From: Ostreococcus mediterraneus
Lineage: Eukaryota > Chlorophyta > Mamiellophyceae > Mamiellales > Bathycoccaceae
DNA length: 64,000 nucleotides
Assembly (NCBI GenBank): GCA_012295225.1
Contig: WMKK01000011.1
Location: forward strand, 545,262-609,261
Direction of reading: 5' to 3'
How positions within the stretch are numbered: the stretch's first letter is position 1; each line of letters starts with the position of its first letter. A model generated the notes under the pieces. That model was not told the DNA's origin. It was given only the letters and a program-made list of their open reading frames with translations, and did not search any database. Positions 18,920 to 28,494 of the stretch are shown piece by piece. A program made the position numbers and the translations under genes.

Positions 18920-20011
18920 ATGCGCCACGCACGCGCGATCGCCGACGCGTTCGAAGCGTGCGCGAACAACGACTCGATCGCGCTCGACGAGTTGCTGTAC
19001 CACCGCAGGGCGCCGTCGTCGACGGCTGACGCGAAAGGCAACACGCTGTTGCACGTGGCGTGCGCATCGGATGCGCTCGAAGCGGCGAAAGTGTGCGTGA
19101 AATACGCGGTGTTCGCGCATCATCCGCCCGAACGCGCGTACGTGCGCGCGTTGAATGCGAACGGCGAGCGGGCGATCGATGTCGCGCGCACGTGTGGGAG
19201 CGTGCGGTGCGAACGATGGTTGGAGGCGTTGGACGCGACGCCGCGCGCGGCTCCGGCTCCGGCTCCGCCCGCGCCTGTGCCGACGGGCCACGGCTTGAGC
19301 GACGGCGCGACGCTGTTGTTGAACTCGTTGCTGTCGGCGCTCATGGTGGATGACGTCGCCGAAGACGAGGATGCGCGCACGAGGGCGGTGCTCACGCAAG
19401 TCAGCGCGCTCGTCGCCGATAGAGAAGCGCTGCGAAGAGACTTGTTGCGCGCCAAGGAGGAGCTCGTGGCGACGCGGGCGCAGGCGGAGAGTGAGCGCGC
19501 CGAGGAGCGGGACGCGGTGTGCGCGGCGCTGCAGTTGGCGGAGCAACGCGCGAGGGCGCTGCACGTGGAGCGCGACAACGCCGTGGCGGAAAAATCAGCC
19601 ATCGAGGCAGAGGCGCTGCATCGGGCGAGCTCTGTCGACGGCGACGCGTCTGCGAGCGCGTCGCGGCGCGCGTACGACGACGGGTACGCTGCGGGATGGG
19701 AAGCTGCGTTGAGATTGCCGTCGCGCGAGTACGTGCGCGCGCAATTAAAGTTAGAAAAAGGCGCGAGCGCGACGGCGCCGACGACGCCGACGGATGAATT
19801 TTCAGAAATTACCTTGCGCGACGACGGCGGCGAGGACGAGAGCGCGCATAAAGAAAACGGCAAAACCATAGCTTCAGCCGACGTCTCGCTCGCGTCGCGC
19901 GCGTCTACGGTGTTGCGTGAATCGTTTGTCGCCGTAAAACATCGCGTGACCGAACTCGAACGCGCGTTATCGACGGGAAAGAACGCAGCGTCGACGCGGA
20001 CAGAGTCGTAA
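18920..20011 (+). CDS. Ankyrin-repeat and coiled-coil protein, function unknown
   Basis: The 363-residue product has two or three ankyrin-like repeats at the N-terminus (ADAKGNTLLHVACASDALEAAKVCV, then LNANGERAIDVARTCGSVRCERWL), a Pro/Ala linker and a long coiled coil (about residues 150-240). A Ser/Thr/Asp-rich region follows, then a final short helix (RESFVAVKHRVTELERAL). No enzymatic motif is seen. The layout suggests a scaffold or adaptor. The first ATG in the frame is used. Confidence 0.7.
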   Translation: MRHARAIADAFEACANNDSIALDELLYHRRAPSSTADAKGNTLLHVACASDALEAAKVCVKYAVFAHHPPERAYVRALNANGERAIDVARTCGSVRCERWLEALDATPRAAPAPAPPAPVPTGHGLSDGATLLLNSLLSALMVDDVAEDEDARTRAVLTQVSALVADREALRRDLLRAKEELVATRAQAESERAEERDAVCAALQLAEQRARALHVERDNAVAEKSAIEAEALHRASSVDGDASASASRRAYDDGYAAGWEAALRLPSREYVRAQLKLEKGASATAPTTPTDEFSEITLRDDGGEDESAHKENGKTIASADVSLASRASTVLRESFVAVKHRVTELERALSTGKNAASTRTES

Positions 20012-20137
20012 CGCCATACGACTCGCGTTCGGCGCGCGCACGTCTAATTGTTGTTCATATTTTGTACAGCTAGCACCAGTCTTCAGTGTATCATTATTAC
20101 TACTACGATAGTTAAGTTTTTGCTCCTCGAGACGTGG

Positions 20138-21343
20138 TCACGTCGTCGTCGTCCGTCGCGGCGGCTTCCAACACCGAACGTCATTGTCGTAAAAACTGCA
20201 CGTGACTAAGACGTCATCATCATGATTGTTTTTGTCTGCTCCTTCTTCTCCGTTGCCGCTACTATTGTTATTATTCTCGTTATCATTTGGCGCGCTGACC
20301 CAATCCGCGCCGTACACGATCGATTCATGGTCATCGTACGTGTACACTGCCGTCAACGCATCGTTCGCGGCGTCTAAGAGCACTGCGCCACCACCCATTG
20401 CGGCACACGCTAGCGCGCGTCGCGAGCGATGCCACCGCGCGCGCCACGCGCCGCCTCCGACGTTACACTCGCTCAACGGCGTCGCGATGCGCCGACAATC
20501 CCACAGACGCACGTAATCATCGTACGACCCAGTGGCGATGATGTGGTCGTCGTGCGGTGATGGCACGACGCACGTCACGCCAGCGCCGTGCGTTTTCCGA
20601 TTCGTCGCGCTCGCCCTCGTGGTGTCCCTCGCGTCCCACACTTTCAACGCGCAATCATCCGCACCCGTGTATACCACGTCGCGTCGCGTGCGATCAAACG
20701 CAATAGCCCACATCTCGAGATCATGCGCCCCCTCAAACGTCTCCACGACGTCAATTCCACCTTCGCGTTCGCAAAGCAGCCGGAAACTTCCATCCGAAGC
20801 GCTCGCGGCAAACGCGCCGCTCGCCGACCAATCCACGCACGTCACCATCCCCAACCCATCCCCACCGACATCACCCACGCGAAGCACGTGCTCGACGCGC
20901 ACGGTCGGCGCACTATCGTTATCGACGACGCGAATGAGCGACAGCCCGCCCGCGGCGTCGGCGACGACGGCGCGATCATCCGTCTCCCCTCGAGGCGACC
21001 ACTTGGCCTCGAACACCGCGCTGCTACATTCCACCCGACCGAGACGCTCAAATATCACGCCCCGCGCACCGCCTCCATCGTCGTCTCCATCATCACCACC
21101 ATCGTCGTCGTCGTGTGTGCGTGCGAATCGAACGCCAAAGACGCTCGTCCCGCCCACGCGCTTTGCCCCGCGACCGCCATCATCATCATCATCATCATCA
21201 TCGCCATCAACCCCACCTTTGCGCAACTCATATTCACCCACGAGCACCACCGCGGTGCGACAATCACCACCATGCGCACGCGCGCGCGTTTCCACCCCAC
21301 ACGCCCCATGCATCGTCCGCATCCGTCCACATAACGTCGCCAT
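20138..21343 (-). CDS. DPH7: DPH7-like WD40 protein (diphthine methyl ester hydrolase)
   Basis: DPH7 removes a methyl ester before the last amidation step of diphthamide synthesis on elongation factor 2. The 401-residue product has several WD repeats: HDLEMWAIAFD with YTGADDCALKVWDAR, VTCVVPSPHDDHIIATGSYD with RLWDCR, GGGAWRARWHRSRRALACA, and SIVYGADWV with TCSFYDNDVRCWK, an order typical of WDR85/DPH7. Acidic low-complexity stretches (poly-Asp) interrupt the N-terminal part. The start at 21343 avoids overlap with the TOM6-like gene that ends at 21376; an upstream ATG at 21379 lies inside that gene. Confidence 0.82.
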   Translation of the reverse strand: MATLCGRMRTMHGACGVETRARAHGGDCRTAVVLVGEYELRKGGVDGDDDDDDDDGGRGAKRVGGTSVFGVRFARTHDDDDGGDDGDDDGGGARGVIFERLGRVECSSAVFEAKWSPRGETDDRAVVADAAGGLSLIRVVDNDSAPTVRVEHVLRVGDVGGDGLGMVTCVDWSASGAFAASASDGSFRLLCEREGGIDVVETFEGAHDLEMWAIAFDRTRRDVVYTGADDCALKVWDARDTTRASATNRKTHGAGVTCVVPSPHDDHIIATGSYDDYVRLWDCRRIATPLSECNVGGGAWRARWHRSRRALACAAMGGGAVLLDAANDALTAVYTYDDHESIVYGADWVSAPNDNENNNNSSGNGEEGADKNNHDDDVLVTCSFYDNDVRCWKPPRRTTTT

Positions 21344-21375
21344 GGAGCACCCAATCGATCCAATCGCTGGCGTCC

Positions 21376-21495
21376 TCACGCCGACGCTTCACCAAAGATG
21401 GCGTGCAGCACGTACGTCGACGCGCGAATCGCGCCGCACCAGGCGATCAAATACGCCGCGTGTCGTTTTAATTCATCGTTTGACTTGGATGCCAT
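21376..21495 (-). CDS. TOM6-like subunit of the mitochondrial import pore (very small gene)
   Basis: A 39-residue protein starting MASKSNDELKRHAAYLIAWC and ending GAIRASTYVLHAIFGEASA. It resembles plant TOM6, which has a short charged head, a single membrane helix, an IRxxxYVL motif and a short acidic tail, and which stabilises the outer-membrane TOM complex. It sits 32 bases upstream of the DPH7 start on the same strand. The frame is open upstream but the extra residues look non-coding. The call rests on a short similarity. Confidence 0.62.
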   Translation of the reverse strand: MASKSNDELKRHAAYLIAWCGAIRASTYVLHAIFGEASA

Positions 21496-22116
21496 CGTCG
21501 CGCGGTGTGACGGTGCGTCGATATATCCCGCACCAGGTCGCATCCAGGCTGCGCCAGTGGGACACACAAAAACCTGAAACGTTCGCGAATGAACCGCGAT
21601 CGGCGGCACCGTGGTCGCGCGTTCAATGTCAAGGCTCGTGTTTCGGATACATCTCGTCGAGTTTGTTTTTTCGTTCTTTTTGTGCGCGTCCGTGGGGCAT
21701 CGCACGACGCGCGCTCGATCGCGTGCCCGCTGGGGACCGTCACGCGCGTCCACGTGCGTGTCCCGTCCTGCGTGGTGCCTGCCGATGGTGGTGCGTTCGG
21801 GCGTACGACGAACGACACCTCGATGGCGTTACCTCATCATTCTACCCATACGTTTTGCGATGCGACGTTGAACGTTTCTTGGTCTTTCGCATCGCGACGA
21901 ACGACGCGCGTTGCGTGCGGTGGTGTTGACGGTGTGGTGACTGTTCGAGTCGCGGTGCTATTTTTACTTCACACGGCGACGACGCGGACGACGACGCGGA
22001 CGACGACGACGAGGGGCGCGAGCGCGCGAGGAAATACATAGAATCGACGCGGTGGTTTCGCGCGTCGCATCAGTCCGCGCGCGCGACGCGGACGACGAGA
22101 ACGGATTGTGTGGTGG
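21496..22116. other. Divergent intergenic region, no gene seen
   Basis: About 620 bases between the TOM6-like gene and the Tubby gene. Open frames cross it on both strands but encode Arg/Thr/Ser-rich low-complexity sequence without family likeness. A run of cgacgacgcggacg repeats lies near 21975-22015. Confidence 0.45.
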
Positions 22117-23319
22117 ATGAAGACGCGCGAGCCGGCGTACATGAAACCATTGGCGCGAGGCGCGCGAGGCGTCGGTGAGGATGGCGACGGCACTGCGGAG
22201 GACGATCGCGATGGCGATGGGAGCGGCGCAGCGCCCGTTGCGGCGCGTCGGTCGACGAGCGTGGTGGCGCTCGCGCGTCGTCGGGATAGCGCGCCCGTGT
22301 ATCCTGGTTCCGACGCGGGCGACGACGTCGAGGCGGATGTCGAGGCGTCGCCTTCGGCGCCTCCGTACGACGGCGCGAATCGACGTCCGCGGCGGCGTTC
22401 GCCCATGCTCACGCCCGCACCGTTACCACCCTGGGCTGATGCGCGCGCACGGCGGAGATTCGTGCTCGAACCGCTCGCGGATGATGGCGCGCACGCGCGA
22501 TGCCACGTCCTGCGCCGGCGCGGACCGCTCGGGGCGTTTCCCACGTACGTGTTATATTTAGACGGTCGTGACACCACCACCGCGACGCTCGCCGATGCGG
22601 TGCCAATATTAGTCGCACGTAAGCGTAAAAAAGCCAAATGTACGCACTACGTCATCGGAGACGATGGCGCCGAGCGTTCGGTGAGCGAATTCAGCGCGAG
22701 CTACGTCGGCAAATTAAAAGCCAATTTCATCGGCACGCGGTTCGAGCTGTTAGACTCCGGATCGCGTCCGCGCGCGTGGGGCACGGCGAGGCACGCGATG
22801 AATGCATTCGGTAGTGATGTCGTGATTGGCGGTCACATCACTGATGCCGATGACGACCGCGAGCTCGGGCCGACGCGTCGAGTGCTCGCGGATATTCGCT
22901 ACGCCGTCAACGTGCTCGGCGCGCGCGGGCCGCGAAGCATGTCAGCCGCGCTCTTCTCCACCGAAGGTGACGCGAGCGGTGCGCCCACGGATGCGCTCGA
23001 AACCGCCAAGCCGACTTGGAGTGCCGCGTGTTCGGCGTATGTGTTGAATTTTAACGGCAGAGTCACGCGACCGAGCGTGAAAAACTTTCAATTAGTGCGG
23101 CGCCGGATGCGAGCGAGCTCGAGCCGACGCGGGACCGAGGCGTCGGCGGACGCCACTTCCACCCACGACGAGGACGACGAGGACGAGGACGAGATCGTCG
23201 TACAGTTTGGACGCGTGGATGATGATTTATTCACGTTAGACTTCGCCCATCCATTGTCGCCGTTGCAGGCGTTTGCGACGTGTTTGAGCGCGTTTGAGTC
23301 AAAGTTTGCGCGCGAGTGA
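22117..23319 (+). CDS. Tubby-like protein
   Basis: The 400-residue product carries a C-terminal Tubby domain, which in other organisms binds phosphoinositides. Recognisable blocks are KRKKAKCTHYVIG, YVGKLKANFIGTRFELLDSG, AYVLNFNGRV, VKNFQLV, VVQFGRVDDDLFTLDFAHPL and the terminal SPLQAFATCLSAFESKFA. The N-terminal about 120 residues are disordered and charged, and no F-box, common in plant Tubby proteins, is visible. The frame is open upstream only from a GTG, so the first ATG at 22117 is used. An acidic insert lies before the last two strands. Confidence 0.9.
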   Translation: MKTREPAYMKPLARGARGVGEDGDGTAEDDRDGDGSGAAPVAARRSTSVVALARRRDSAPVYPGSDAGDDVEADVEASPSAPPYDGANRRPRRRSPMLTPAPLPPWADARARRRFVLEPLADDGAHARCHVLRRRGPLGAFPTYVLYLDGRDTTTATLADAVPILVARKRKKAKCTHYVIGDDGAERSVSEFSASYVGKLKANFIGTRFELLDSGSRPRAWGTARHAMNAFGSDVVIGGHITDADDDRELGPTRRVLADIRYAVNVLGARGPRSMSAALFSTEGDASGAPTDALETAKPTWSAACSAYVLNFNGRVTRPSVKNFQLVRRRMRASSSRRGTEASADATSTHDEDDEDEDEIVVQFGRVDDDLFTLDFAHPLSPLQAFATCLSAFESKFARE

Positions 23320-23342
23320 GCGCGAGCGAGAGACGCGCGCGT

Positions 23343-23831
23343 ATGTCGTTCAATCGCACGCGTCCTCCGGTGGATATAGACGTCGATGCGGGGATATCCA
23401 TGGATGAGATGAACACATTGACGATGTCTGATGACGGGGTGGATGTGTACGTAGATGTGTCGACGATTTCGGGCGCCGGGTACGGATTGTTTGCCAAGCG
23501 TCGGTTACGCGCGGGCGACGTCGTGACGGGCGCGACGTACGGTGGCGACGTGCTTTCGCTCGCGGAAACGCTGAGAATGGCGCATGAAGATAAAGCGTAC
23601 GTGATGGCGTTACATTTCAACGTACACGTGTGTGCGAAGAGGCACTTGGGGTATTTAGCGCGCTTTGTCAACGACGTCGTCGGGACGTCGTTTGAGCGCA
23701 ATTGTAAATTTGAAAAGGATGTCGCGCGACGCAGAGCGACGTTACGCGTGTTGAAAGATGTAGACGTAGGTGATGAATTATTTGCAGAGTACGGTGCGGG
23801 ATACTGGCGCGCGCGTCACGCTACGACGTAA
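23343..23831 (+). CDS. Small stand-alone SET-domain protein
   Basis: The 162-residue product is almost only a SET domain: ISGAGYGLFAKRRLRAGDVV at the start, RFVNDVVGTSFERNCKF where the cofactor-site RFxNHSxxPN motif normally lies, then RVLKDVDVGDELFAEYGAGYW at the end. It probably methylates lysine, but the usual NHS tripeptide is replaced by NDV, so activity is uncertain. It starts 24 bases after the Tubby stop on the same strand. The longer frame begins with GTG, so the ATG was chosen. Confidence 0.78.
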   Translation: MSFNRTRPPVDIDVDAGISMDEMNTLTMSDDGVDVYVDVSTISGAGYGLFAKRRLRAGDVVTGATYGGDVLSLAETLRMAHEDKAYVMALHFNVHVCAKRHLGYLARFVNDVVGTSFERNCKFEKDVARRRATLRVLKDVDVGDELFAEYGAGYWRARHATT

Positions 23832-23878
23832 TACTGCCGTTGAAGCAAATAAATAATACGGTGGTAATAACAATGCAA

Positions 23879-23881
<3 letters not shown>

Positions 23882-23934
<53 letters not shown>
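23882..23934. repeat. (GT)n dinucleotide microsatellite
   Basis: An uninterrupted GT run of about 53 bases lies between the converging ends of the SET gene and the ABC transporter gene. Confidence 0.98.
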
Positions 23935-23935
<1 letters not shown>

Positions 23936-23969
23936 CGAGATGAGATGATGATAATATCGAGAGAAACAA

Positions 23970-26171
23970 CTACCCGAGCGACGCGACGCCGACGTCAGGT
24001 TTTTGTTTCTTCTCCTCCTCCTCTTGCGCCTGAGCCTTCCACATGTTGGCGTACATGCCAATCTTTGTACCGCGGCCGAGTCCTTCGATTAATTCGACGT
24101 GCGTACCCTCTTCGACGATTCGTCCTTGTTCCATGACGATGATGCGGTCGCATGATCGTACAGTGGATAATCTGTGTGCGACGAACACCGCAGTTCGCCC
24201 AAGGGCGACTTCTTCTAAGCTTTCTAAAATTCCTTGTTCGGTGGCGGTGTCCAACGCGGATGTCGCTTCATCGGCGACGAGCATGCGCGGTTCACGCAAA
24301 AACGCACGAGCAATCGCCACGCGCTGCTTTTCTCCACCACTAAGCTTCACGCCGCGTTCGCCAACCATGGTTTGGCGACCCGCGGGCATGTTCGCGATGG
24401 TCTTATCCAGGCGCGCGCGTCTCGCTGCCATGGTGACTTCGTCTTCGCTAGCCGAAGGCTTACCGTAACGAATGTTATGATCGAGCGTGTCGTTGAACAA
24501 CACGGTGTCTTGTGGCACCACAGCCACGGCATCACGCAAGGACGCCACTTTCAATTTGCGCACATCGAACCCGTCGAGAGTGATCTTACCACCTGTGACG
24601 TCGTACACGCGCATGATGAGCCGCAAGAGCGTTGATTTACCGCTGCCACTCGGACCGACGATACCTATAGACTCTCCGGGCTTAATGCTCAACGAGACCC
24701 CTTTGAGAACATCACGGCCGTCGCCGTAGCGAAACGACACGTTGTCGAGCTCGAGTTCGGCGCCGCCCTCCCGCGCTGGGAGTTTGACGTCGCCGTCGGG
24801 AATGTTTGACTCGGTGGCCATGATTTCAAACATCGCCTCCATGTCCACCAACGACTGACGCAGCTCGCGGTAAAAGAATCCTAAAAATTGTAACGGCGCC
24901 CAAAGCTGAAGCAATAATCCATTCGCCATGACCAAGTCACCCACGCGCGAGGCCAAACTCGCGCCAACCGTAGGCTCAACCTTCCACATCCCGAGCGCCG
25001 CGCACGAAAGAATAATCGTCATCCCGGTGGATAAAATCACCGCTTGACCTGCGTTTAACAAACTCGATGCTCGCTCGCTCCCGAGCGCGGCTTCGTGATA
25101 ACCGCGGAGTAATTTATCGTACTGCGCGCTCTCGAGTTCGATGTTCCCGAAGAAAGTCACGGTTTCGTAATTCAACAACGCGTCCACCGCCTTGCCGGTG
25201 GATAGTCCATCCATGTGGTTGGCCAACTTGCGCTTTTCCGCACTCACGCCAGTCATATGTATCGTCCACCACACGTACGCGGTAAACGTCGTCAGCACGA
25301 TGGCGACAAAATGCCACGAAAACGCGTGCCACAACAACCCGCACACCAACGTAAGCTCCATCGCCGTCGGTAGAAATGTAAACACCACGGCGCGAAACAC
25401 CATGCTCACCGAGCGCGTACCCCGATCAATGATGCGTTGCAAAGACCCTGTGCGCCTTTCCAGATGAAAACTCAAATCTAACCCCAACACGTGATTAAAA
25501 ACCTCTAGCGCGACGCGCCGGCCGCTCGCCTGCGCCACCGGCGTAAACGAAACCGTGCGCAACTCAGTCGCCACGCCGCTTATCGCCTTGAGCACGCCGC
25601 TCGCCACGAGCGCCATCGCCGCTGCCTTCGCCGCCTCACTCGCCGCTAACCCACCAGGCAACGCCGCCGCCGCCGTGCAATGATCCACCGCGAGCTTGAA
25701 CAATATCGGCACCGCCAAACCAAAGCTCTTTTGCACCACGAGAAACATAATCGCCAACGCCAACCTCCACGACGTGCCTCGTCTCGCCAGCGACACCGCG
25801 AACAAATACGGCAACACATCCATCAAATTACTCGTGCGCGGAGGCGGGGGAATCGCGCCGTCGAACTCGGTATCGTTCGCCTGAAAGTAATTCGACGTCG
25901 ACTCGGGCGCGGATAACGCCCCCATCGTTCTCGCGCGCACCGACGCCCGTCGCGCGCGCGGTGCGCGCGTCGGCATCGCCGCGGGCGACGACGACATCGA
26001 TGCCACCGTCGCGCGCATCGCCGGCGTCGCGCGCATCGCCGCGCGCGCGCACGGAGGTGCGGCGCGCGCGCGCACCAGGTGGTGACGTGGCACACGCACT
26101 CGCGCGCGCGCGCGCTCTCTCGCGTGCGGTGGCATCGCCACGGGCGATGCGCGCGCGAGCGTCATCATCAT
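23970..26171 (-). CDS. ATM1/ABCB7-type half ABC transporter
   Basis: Transporters of this group export a glutathione-linked sulfur compound from mitochondria for cytosolic Fe-S cluster assembly; some relatives act in heavy-metal tolerance. The 733-residue product has a long Arg/Ala-rich organelle leader, then six membrane helices with the Atm1-like segments NHVLGLDLSFHLERRTGSLQ and DALLNYETVTFFGNIE. One nucleotide-binding domain follows: Walker A GPSGSGKS, Q-loop VVPQDTVLFNDT, signature LSGGEKQRVA, Walker B MLVADEATSALD and the switch His in VAHRLSTV. The three in-frame ATGs at 26171-26163 were used; the frame upstream begins with GTG. The N-terminus could also direct it to plastids. Confidence 0.9.
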   Translation of the reverse strand: MMMTLARASPVAMPPHARERARARVRVPRHHLVRARAAPPCARAAMRATPAMRATVASMSSSPAAMPTRAPRARRASVRARTMGALSAPESTSNYFQANDTEFDGAIPPPPRTSNLMDVLPYLFAVSLARRGTSWRLALAIMFLVVQKSFGLAVPILFKLAVDHCTAAAALPGGLAASEAAKAAAMALVASGVLKAISGVATELRTVSFTPVAQASGRRVALEVFNHVLGLDLSFHLERRTGSLQRIIDRGTRSVSMVFRAVVFTFLPTAMELTLVCGLLWHAFSWHFVAIVLTTFTAYVWWTIHMTGVSAEKRKLANHMDGLSTGKAVDALLNYETVTFFGNIELESAQYDKLLRGYHEAALGSERASSLLNAGQAVILSTGMTIILSCAALGMWKVEPTVGASLASRVGDLVMANGLLLQLWAPLQFLGFFYRELRQSLVDMEAMFEIMATESNIPDGDVKLPAREGGAELELDNVSFRYGDGRDVLKGVSLSIKPGESIGIVGPSGSGKSTLLRLIMRVYDVTGGKITLDGFDVRKLKVASLRDAVAVVPQDTVLFNDTLDHNIRYGKPSASEDEVTMAARRARLDKTIANMPAGRQTMVGERGVKLSGGEKQRVAIARAFLREPRMLVADEATSALDTATEQGILESLEEVALGRTAVFVAHRLSTVRSCDRIIVMEQGRIVEEGTHVELIEGLGRGTKIGMYANMWKAQAQEEEEKKQKPDVGVASLG

Positions 26172-26459
26172 CGTCGTCGTTCGCGCGTGCGGTGCGTGCG
26201 CGCGCGTGCCGTCGACGACGGTGGCGTCGACGAATGCCACCTGAGGTTAACTTTTTGCCGCACTTCGCCGCTCGCGAGCGCATTTGAACTCGGCGTCGAT
26301 CGCGCGCCGCGCGCCGAGCGAACAGAGCGCGAGCAACAAAGGAGGCACGCGCGTGCACGACGCGACGCGACGCGAACGGACGCGAGACGCGCGCGGACGA
26401 GGCAGCGGCGTTGGGAAAGGTGGTGTTTGAAGCGTGCGCATTCGTCGGACGGGGCTCGA

Positions 26460-28400
26460 ATGATGACGACGACGACGACGTGTGGGATGTTGAGCGTCTT
26501 TCGACGCGCTCGAGGGGTGATTGGGGAACATACGTCGTCGTCGCTGGCGCTGGCGAGGCGCGCGCGCGGGGTGTCGACGTCACAGTCGGCGTTGGGAGGG
26601 GCGAATGACGGCGAGGGCGAGCGACGCGACGGCGCGCGGGGGAAAACGTCCGCCAAAATTGCGCGCGTGGGTGGTAAAACCGGCGCCCAGGGCTCGCAAA
26701 CGCGAACGAGAGTGATGTCAAATGCTGAGGCGCGCACGCACGTGTCGAATTTGAATGCGGCGGCGACGAGTGAGTTGAAACATTGGTCAACCGTCACCGA
26801 AGCGACGCGACGGGAGGCGCACGTGGCGAAAATCTTTTGCAATCGATCGTTGAATATGAGTAAGATATCGTCGATTGGGTTTGATATGGACTACACGCTC
26901 GCCATGTACAATCCAGCGACGTTTGAGCAAATGTCGTACGATGAAACGGTGAAAAAGTTGGTGAGCGCGTACGGGTATCCGAAACAGTTGCTCGAGTCGT
27001 TAAAGTTTGACCCAAATTACATGGTGCGCGGGTTGGTCGTGGACAAGAAGCGAGGGAACATATTGAAGATGGACCGTCATAGTTATGTGAAAGTCGCCTA
27101 CCATGGATTCGAGGCGCTGAATACGGATGATAGATTGAGGACGTATTGCGACGTGAGCAAGCGACCGAGCTACGACGGCGCAGACTTTAGCGCCTTGGAC
27201 ACATTGTTTTCTATGGGTGAGGCGTATTTGTTCTCCCAGCTCGTCGAAGCGAAAGATTCTGGCAAGTACAAATTTTTCAAGGAGAAAGAGTACATGAAGA
27301 TGTACGACGAGATTCGCGCGGCGGTGGATTTGTGTCATCGAGACGGTTCACTCAAGCACGCTGTCGCGGCGAACCCGGCGAAATACATGGACAGTGGTGA
27401 AGAAATTGTGCCGTTATTAAAAGCGCTGCGCGCGAGTGGTAAAAAAGTATTTTTGTTGACGAACTCTTTGTGGGACTACACTAATGTAGTGATGAACTTT
27501 TTGTGCTCGAACAAGGTTGGCAAGGAGAAGACGCTCGAGTGGTTGGAGTTGTTTGACGTCGTCGTCACCGGCGCCGCAAAGCCGACATACTTTGCAAATG
27601 AGTCGGCAACTATTTATGAAGTGGATACAAAAACCCATTTATTGCGGAACACTGATAACGGCGCACCACTCACGCCCATTGGTGCTGTTGAAGACCAGAC
27701 GCACCAACAAGCTCTCGCGAGCGGGCTGCGCGCTACGGGGGTTGGCGCCGCAAAAGTCTACCAAGGTGGATCTTATTTGCACTTGCATGCGATGTTAGAC
27801 ATCGACTATGGATCAAAATTACTTTACGTCGGAGACCACATCTATGGTGACATCGTGCGCTCGAAGAAAACCATCGGATGGCGCACGATGCTCATCGTTC
27901 CCGAACTCGCGCATGAGATTGAAATTCTAGAGGCCAATAAAGAAAAGCCGCCAGTCCTTCGGCGGTTGCGGACGTTAAGAGACGCCCTGGATGATCAAGT
28001 CGCCCGACACGCATGGCTCGTGCAAAATTCCTCCTCAGCAGGCGCGAGTGACGGTGATAAGGAGAAGCACATGGATGAATTGTCGAGAGCGCGAGACATG
28101 TCCCGCACCGCGCGCACCGCGCATCGCGAAGGCATGCGCGAGTACCATGGGAAATTCCACTACGTTTGGGGACAGATGATGAAAGCTGGGAGCCAAAGCT
28201 CGCGTTTTGCGTCGCAGCTCGAGAGATACGCGTGCTTGTACACGTCGCATGTGCGTAACATGTTTGGGTACTCGCCGCAGAAAGTCTTTAGAGCGACAGA
28301 GGACATCGCGCCGCACGACGAACACGATGAAGAGTTTGTGCGAGCGATTGATTTGTACTCCGAGGCGATTGAAAGCGGCGACATCGAAAAACTCGGGTAG
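26460..28400 (+). CDS. HAD-family 5'-nucleotidase (NT5C2/NT5D-like)
   Basis: The 646-residue product belongs to the HAD group of purine 5'-nucleotidases. HAD motif I is GFDMDYTLAMY (nucleophile about Asp142, acid/base about Asp144), motif II is KVFLLTNS, the motif III lysine lies near GAAKPTYF, and motif IV is LLYVGDHIYGDIVRSKK. The stretch GLVVDKKRGNILKMDRHSYVKVAYHG is characteristic of NT5C2 and NT5DC proteins. The N-terminus (MLSVFRRARGVIGEHTSS) looks mitochondrial. A long frame extends upstream from 26079, but it overlaps the start of the divergent ABC gene and is low complexity. Confidence 0.88.
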   Translation: MMTTTTTCGMLSVFRRARGVIGEHTSSSLALARRARGVSTSQSALGGANDGEGERRDGARGKTSAKIARVGGKTGAQGSQTRTRVMSNAEARTHVSNLNAAATSELKHWSTVTEATRREAHVAKIFCNRSLNMSKISSIGFDMDYTLAMYNPATFEQMSYDETVKKLVSAYGYPKQLLESLKFDPNYMVRGLVVDKKRGNILKMDRHSYVKVAYHGFEALNTDDRLRTYCDVSKRPSYDGADFSALDTLFSMGEAYLFSQLVEAKDSGKYKFFKEKEYMKMYDEIRAAVDLCHRDGSLKHAVAANPAKYMDSGEEIVPLLKALRASGKKVFLLTNSLWDYTNVVMNFLCSNKVGKEKTLEWLELFDVVVTGAAKPTYFANESATIYEVDTKTHLLRNTDNGAPLTPIGAVEDQTHQQALASGLRATGVGAAKVYQGGSYLHLHAMLDIDYGSKLLYVGDHIYGDIVRSKKTIGWRTMLIVPELAHEIEILEANKEKPPVLRRLRTLRDALDDQVARHAWLVQNSSSAGASDGDKEKHMDELSRARDMSRTARTAHREGMREYHGKFHYVWGQMMKAGSQSSRFASQLERYACLYTSHVRNMFGYSPQKVFRATEDIAPHDEHDEEFVRAIDLYSEAIESGDIEKLG

Positions 28401-28494
28401 CGAACGGCCCATTCATTGATCTGTTGTAACAAGTAACACACACACCACAATTTGATTTGTCAAACAAAGGTTTACTACACTTTTCTACTAGCAT

